Assembly (NCBI RefSeq): GCF_001590965.1
Contig: NZ_BCTW01000009.1
Coordinates: 1-64,000 of the forward strand
Direction: 5' to 3'
Length of the DNA stretch: 64,000 bases
DNA from: Novosphingobium lentum NBRC 107847
GTDB taxonomy: Bacteria > Pseudomonadota > Alphaproteobacteria > Sphingomonadales > Sphingomonadaceae
A program made the translations under genes and the position numbers. Within the stretch, counting starts at the first letter, position 1. Each line of letters begins with the position of its first letter. Below the pieces are notes generated by a model that worked only from the letters and a program-made list of their open reading frames with translations, was not told the origin of the DNA and searched no databases. Shown here in pieces: positions 60,487 through 64,000 of the stretch.

Positions 60487-63400
60487 ATGTCTCTTACCCA
60501 GATTTCCGTCCGCGGTGCCCGTGAGCACAACCTCAAGGGCATCGACGTGGATCTTCCGCGCGACAGCCTGATCGTCATCACCGGGCTGTCGGGCTCGGGC
60601 AAGTCATCGCTGGCGTTCGACACGATCTATGCCGAAGGGCAGCGGCGCTACGTCGAATCGCTCTCGGCTTACGCGCGCCAGTTCCTCGAGATGATGCAGA
60701 AGCCCGATGTCGAACATATCGACGGGCTGTCTCCCGCGATCTCGATCGAGCAGAAGACCACCAGCCGCAACCCGCGTTCTACCGTGGCCACGGTGACCGA
60801 AATCTACGACTACATGCGCCTGCTGTGGGCCCGCGTCGGCACGCCATACTCGCCCGCCACCGGCCTGGCGATCACCGCGCAGACCGTCAGCATGATGGTC
60901 GACCGGGTGATGGACCTGCCCGAAGGTACACGCGCCTACCTGCTCGCGCCCGCCGTGCGCGGCCGCAAGGGCGAATACCGCAAGGAATTGGCCGAATGGC
61001 AGAAGGCGGGCTACACCCGCGTGCGCATCGACGGCGAATTTTACGCGATCGAGGACGCCCCCGCGCTCGACAAGAAGTACAAGCACGACATCGAGGTCGT
61101 GGTCGATCGCATCGCGGTGCGCGACGGCATCCAGACCCGGCTGGCCGACAGTTTCGAACAGGCGCTGAAACTGGCCGACGGGCTGGCGTATATCGACCTG
61201 GCGGATACGACGGTGGCGGCGCTCCCGGTTAAGTCCCCTTCCCCTTCAGGGCAGGGAGAACCGCGCGCTGCCTCCCCTCTCCCAACCCTCTCCCCTGAAG
61301 GGGAGAGGGCGAGTGGCATGAAAGGCGCAGGCCTCCCCGCCAACCGCATCGTCTTCTCCGAGAAGTTCGCCTGCCCGGTCTCGGGCTTCACCCTGGAGGC
61401 GATCGAGCCGCGCCTGTTCAGCTTCAACGCCCCGCAAGGCGCGTGTCCGGCGTGCGATGGGCTGGGCGAAAAGCTGCTGTTCGATGCCGAACTGGTGGTG
61501 CCCAACGAAGCGCTCAGCCTCAAGCAGGGGGCGATCGTGCCGTGGGCCAAGTCCAACCCGCCGTCGCCTTACTACATGCAGGTGCTCGCCAGCCTCGGCG
61601 CGGAATTCGGGTTCGAGCTGACCACGCCCTGGGCCGAACTGCCGGGCGAGGTGCAGCTGATCATCCTCCACGGCACCGGCGGCAAGGCGATCCCGCTCAC
61701 GTTCAAGGACGGGCGCAAGAGCTACACCGTGAAGAAGGCGTTCGAGGGGGTGATCGGCAACCTAAACCGCCGCCTGCTGCAGACCGAAAGCGCGTGGATG
61801 CGCGAGGAACTGGGCAAGTACCAGACCGCGCAGGCCTGCGAGACGTGCCACGGCGCCCGGCTCAAGCCCGAGGCGCTCAGCGTCAAGATCGCGATGCAGG
61901 ATATTTCCGGCCCCACGCGCATGTCGGTCACCGATGCGCTCGAATGGTTCTCCACGCTCGAACCCAAGCTGACCAGCCAGCAGCAGCAGATCGCCAAGGC
62001 CATTCTCAAGGAAATCAACGAGCGGCTGGGCTTCCTCAACAACGTCGGGCTCGATTACCTCAATCTCGATCGCACCAGCGGCACGCTCTCGGGCGGCGAA
62101 AGCCAGCGTATCCGTCTTGCCAGCCAGATCGGCTCGGGCCTGTCGGGCGTGCTCTACGTGCTCGACGAACCCAGCATCGGCCTGCATCAGCGCGATAACG
62201 ACATGCTGCTCGCCACGCTGCGGCGCCTGCGCGATCTGGGCAACACCGTGATCGTGGTCGAACATGACGAGGACGCGATCCGCACCGCCGATCATGTCGT
62301 TGATCTCGGCCCCGGCGCGGGCGTGCATGGGGGCGAGATCGTGGCGCAGGGCACGCTCGCCGATATCCTCGCCTGCGACGCCAGCCTCACCGGCCAGTAC
62401 CTGTCGGGCAAGCGCCGCATCGATGTGCCCGCCACCCGCCGCAAGGGCAACGGCCACAAGATCACGGTCAAGAACGCGCGCGCCAACAACCTCAAGAACG
62501 TCACCGCCTCGATCCCGCTGGGCACGTTCACCTGCGTCACCGGCGTCTCCGGATCGGGCAAGTCGAGCTTCACCATCGACACGCTCCACGCCGGCGCCGC
62601 CCGCGCCCTGAACGGCGCGCGCGTCATCGCCGGGGCGCACGATGCCATCACCGGGCTGGAACACTGCGACAAGGTGATCGAGATCGACCAGTCGCCGATC
62701 GGCCGCACCCCGCGCTCCAACCCCGCCACCTACACCGGCGCGTTCACCCAGATCCGCGACTGGTTCGCCGGCCTGCCCGAAAGCGCCGAGCGCGGGTACA
62801 AGCCCGGCCGCTTCAGCTTCAACGTCAAGGGCGGGCGGTGCGAGGTGTGCCAGGGCGATGGCCTGATCAAGATCGAGATGCACTTCCTGCCCGACGTCTA
62901 CGTCACTTGCGAGGAATGCAACGGCAAGCGCTACAACCGCGAAACGCTGGAAGTGAAATTCCGCGGCCACTCGATCGCCGACGTGCTGGACATGACGATC
63001 GAGGATGCCGAAGGCTTCTTCAAGGCCGTGCCCCCCATTCGTGACAAGATGCAGATGTTGGGCGAAGTCGGCCTCGGCTACGTCAAGGTCGGCCAGCAGG
63101 CCACCACGCTGTCAGGCGGAGAGGCGCAGCGCGTCAAGCTCGCCAAGGAATTGAGCCGCCGCTCCACCGGGCAGACGCTGTACATCCTCGATGAACCCAC
63201 CACCGGGCTGCATTTCGAAGACGTGCGCAAACTCCTGGAAGTGCTCCACCGCCTGGTCGACCAGGGCAACTCGGTGGTGGTGATCGAACACAACCTCGAC
63301 GTGATCAAGACCGCCGACTGGGTGCTCGATCTCGGCCCCGAAGGCGGCGTGCGCGGCGGCGAGATCGTCGCCGAAGGCACCCCCGAACAAGTCGCCGCCA

Positions 63401-63606
63401 GCCCGCGCAGCTTCACCGGCCACTACCTCGCCCCGCTGCTGGAGGTGCAGCGCACCGAACGCGCCGCGCCCAAGCCCAAGCAGAAACAGCTGTTCCCCCA
63501 AACCAAAGCCGCCGCCAAACGCGAACGCGCGGCGGCCCGGGAGAAGGCGGCAGAGGTGAAGGCCGCACCCAAGGCGCGAAAACGCGCTGTAACATCCTCG
63601 TCCTGA
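60487..63606 (+). CDS. uvrA: Excinuclease ABC subunit A
   Basis: A 1039-residue damage-recognition ATPase of nucleotide excision repair (E. coli UvrA is 940 aa). Two ABC ATPase modules are present: Walker [15 protein letters not shown] and [14 protein letters not shown]. Signatures [17 protein letters not shown] and [15 protein letters not shown] are intact. Zinc-finger Cys are at [16 protein letters not shown] and CEVCQGDG...CEECNGKR. The start [17 protein letters not shown] at 60487 is family-typical. Two features make it long: an in-frame insert of about 35 residues at about 248-283, created by a palindromic repeat, and a C-terminal Lys/Ala/Arg tail of about 55 residues. Confidence 0.96.
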   Translation: MSLTQISVRGAREHNLKGIDVDLPRDSLIVITGLSGSGKSSLAFDTIYAEGQRRYVESLSAYARQFLEMMQKPDVEHIDGLSPAISIEQKTTSRNPRSTVATVTEIYDYMRLLWARVGTPYSPATGLAITAQTVSMMVDRVMDLPEGTRAYLLAPAVRGRKGEYRKELAEWQKAGYTRVRIDGEFYAIEDAPALDKKYKHDIEVVVDRIAVRDGIQTRLADSFEQALKLADGLAYIDLADTTVAALPVKSPSPSGQGEPRAASPLPTLSPEGERASGMKGAGLPANRIVFSEKFACPVSGFTLEAIEPRLFSFNAPQGACPACDGLGEKLLFDAELVVPNEALSLKQGAIVPWAKSNPPSPYYMQVLASLGAEFGFELTTPWAELPGEVQLIILHGTGGKAIPLTFKDGRKSYTVKKAFEGVIGNLNRRLLQTESAWMREELGKYQTAQACETCHGARLKPEALSVKIAMQDISGPTRMSVTDALEWFSTLEPKLTSQQQQIAKAILKEINERLGFLNNVGLDYLNLDRTSGTLSGGESQRIRLASQIGSGLSGVLYVLDEPSIGLHQRDNDMLLATLRRLRDLGNTVIVVEHDEDAIRTADHVVDLGPGAGVHGGEIVAQGTLADILACDASLTGQYLSGKRRIDVPATRRKGNGHKITVKNARANNLKNVTASIPLGTFTCVTGVSGSGKSSFTIDTLHAGAARALNGARVIAGAHDAITGLEHCDKVIEIDQSPIGRTPRSNPATYTGAFTQIRDWFAGLPESAERGYKPGRFSFNVKGGRCEVCQGDGLIKIEMHFLPDVYVTCEECNGKRYNRETLEVKFRGHSIADVLDMTIEDAEGFFKAVPPIRDKMQMLGEVGLGYVKVGQQATTLSGGEAQRVKLAKELSRRSTGQTLYILDEPTTGLHFEDVRKLLEVLHRLVDQGNSVVVIEHNLDVIKTADWVLDLGPEGGVRGGEIVAEGTPEQVAASPRSFTGHYLAPLLEVQRTERAAPKPKQKQLFPQTKAAAKRERAAAREKAAEVKAAPKARKRAVTSSS
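61233..61312. repeat. Palindromic repeat element inserted in frame in uvrA
   Basis: Contains CCCTCTCCCC-TGAA-GGGGAGAGGG (61286-61309, perfect 10-bp stem) and, in front, CCCTTCCCCTTCAGGGCAGGG. It encodes [12 protein letters not shown]...[14 protein letters not shown]. This is the fifth repeat family (E) in the window and the only copy within a housekeeping gene's middle. Confidence 0.9.
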
Positions 63607-63615
63607 ACCCTTGAT

Positions 63616-63750
63616 CGTCATCCTGAACTTGTTTCAGGATCCATCCCTCGCCCCACCCGGAGCAAGCGGTTGCGCGCACCGCAGTCTTGCGCGCCATTCG
63701 ACACGCCGCGCCTGCGTCCCGATGGATGCTGAAACGCGTTCAGCATGACG
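63616..63750. repeat. Palindromic repeat family B, copy 2
   Basis: CGTCATCCTGAACTTGTTTCAGGATCC, then CCACCCGGAGCAAGCGGTTGCGCGCACCGC and a diverged right arm GATGGATGCTGAAACGCGTTCAGCATGACG. About 135 bp, following uvrA. Copy 3 starts 122 bp further on. Confidence 0.9.
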
Positions 63751-63872
63751 AGGTTGGTTATGGGTCAAAAAGTGAACGCGCCCCCGTGGCCGACGTCCGA
63801 AACCGCCCCTGCGGTTAAAGCAGGTACCGCGATGCTCGCGTTCGCGGCAGCAATACCAAACCCTACCCCCAT

Positions 63873-64000
63873 CGTCATCCTGAACTCGTTTCAGGATCCA
63901 TCCCTCGGCCCACCCGGAGCAAGCGGTTGCGCGCACCGCAGCCTTGCGCGCCATTCGACACGTCGCGCCCGCCGCCCGATGGATGTTGAAACAAGTTCGG
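63873..64000. repeat. Palindromic repeat family B, copy 3 (cut by window end)
   Basis: A direct repeat of copy 2 with few differences (ACTCGTTTCAGG, GATGGATGTTGAAACAAG). The right arm is truncated by the window end. The 122 bp between copies has no gene. Confidence 0.88.

Overview
The window looks like a chromosomal segment of a GC-rich alphaproteobacterium, most likely a member of Sphingomonadales (Novosphingobium/Sphingomonas-like). The basis is the gene content and style: CrtZ carotenoid hydroxylase, a DUF805 protein, TonB receptors, an mdh-sucD-sucA-sucB-lpd cluster, a psp operon with extra small membrane genes, and abundant short intergenic palindromic repeats of the kind common in sphingomonads. 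No species call is possible from the sequence alone.

Layout. (1) 1-5373 is an AT-richer accessory block that ends at a tRNA-Thr(TGT) gene. It holds a controller-type HTH regulator, a divergent glycine-zipper membrane protein sharing near-identical palindromic operators with it, a membrane-anchored beta-rich protein, a GHKL (MORC/MutL-like) ATPase translationally coupled to a methyltransferase-like protein, and a convergent C5-cytosine DNA methyltransferase with its own operator-bearing promoter. I read this as a candidate restriction-modification-like defence system with no recognisable nuclease. (2) 5499-14777 is housekeeping and envelope: rarA, a PadR regulator, a glycosyltransferase, an outer-membrane beta-barrel, two glycine-zipper secreted proteins, typA. 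(3) 15096-25056: a TonB receptor, a DUF805 protein, the tesA / ABC transporter (ybbA-ybbP-like) locus, recF and pspF. (4) 25179-28525: a sigma54-driven psp operon containing pspA, pspB, pspC and five further small membrane/coiled-coil proteins. (5) 28652-38671: sufE, a DUF1801 protein, crtZ, leuC, leuD, a quinone oxidoreductase, a TRIC-type channel and a DUF4403 lipoprotein. (6) 38818-47140: the TCA cluster lpd-sucB-sucA-(GIY-YIG)-sucD-mdh on the minus strand, without sucC. (7) 47355-54698: a SleB-type hydrolase, then a cobalamin riboswitch driving btuB-btuF-btuC-btuD. (8) 54702-64000: two small proteins, a GH19-type lysin next to a DUF2235 hydrolase, a small secreted protein and uvrA.

Running through everything after the tRNA are at least five families of short palindromic repeats, mostly in intergenic gaps. 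Two lie inside coding sequences: one sits in frame inside uvrA and one forms the C-terminal tail of btuF. Another copy abuts the start of sufE, and one lies just upstream of the DNA glycosylase gene. How these elements have become protein sequence is, with the left-end defence locus and the expanded psp operon, the most interesting content of the window.
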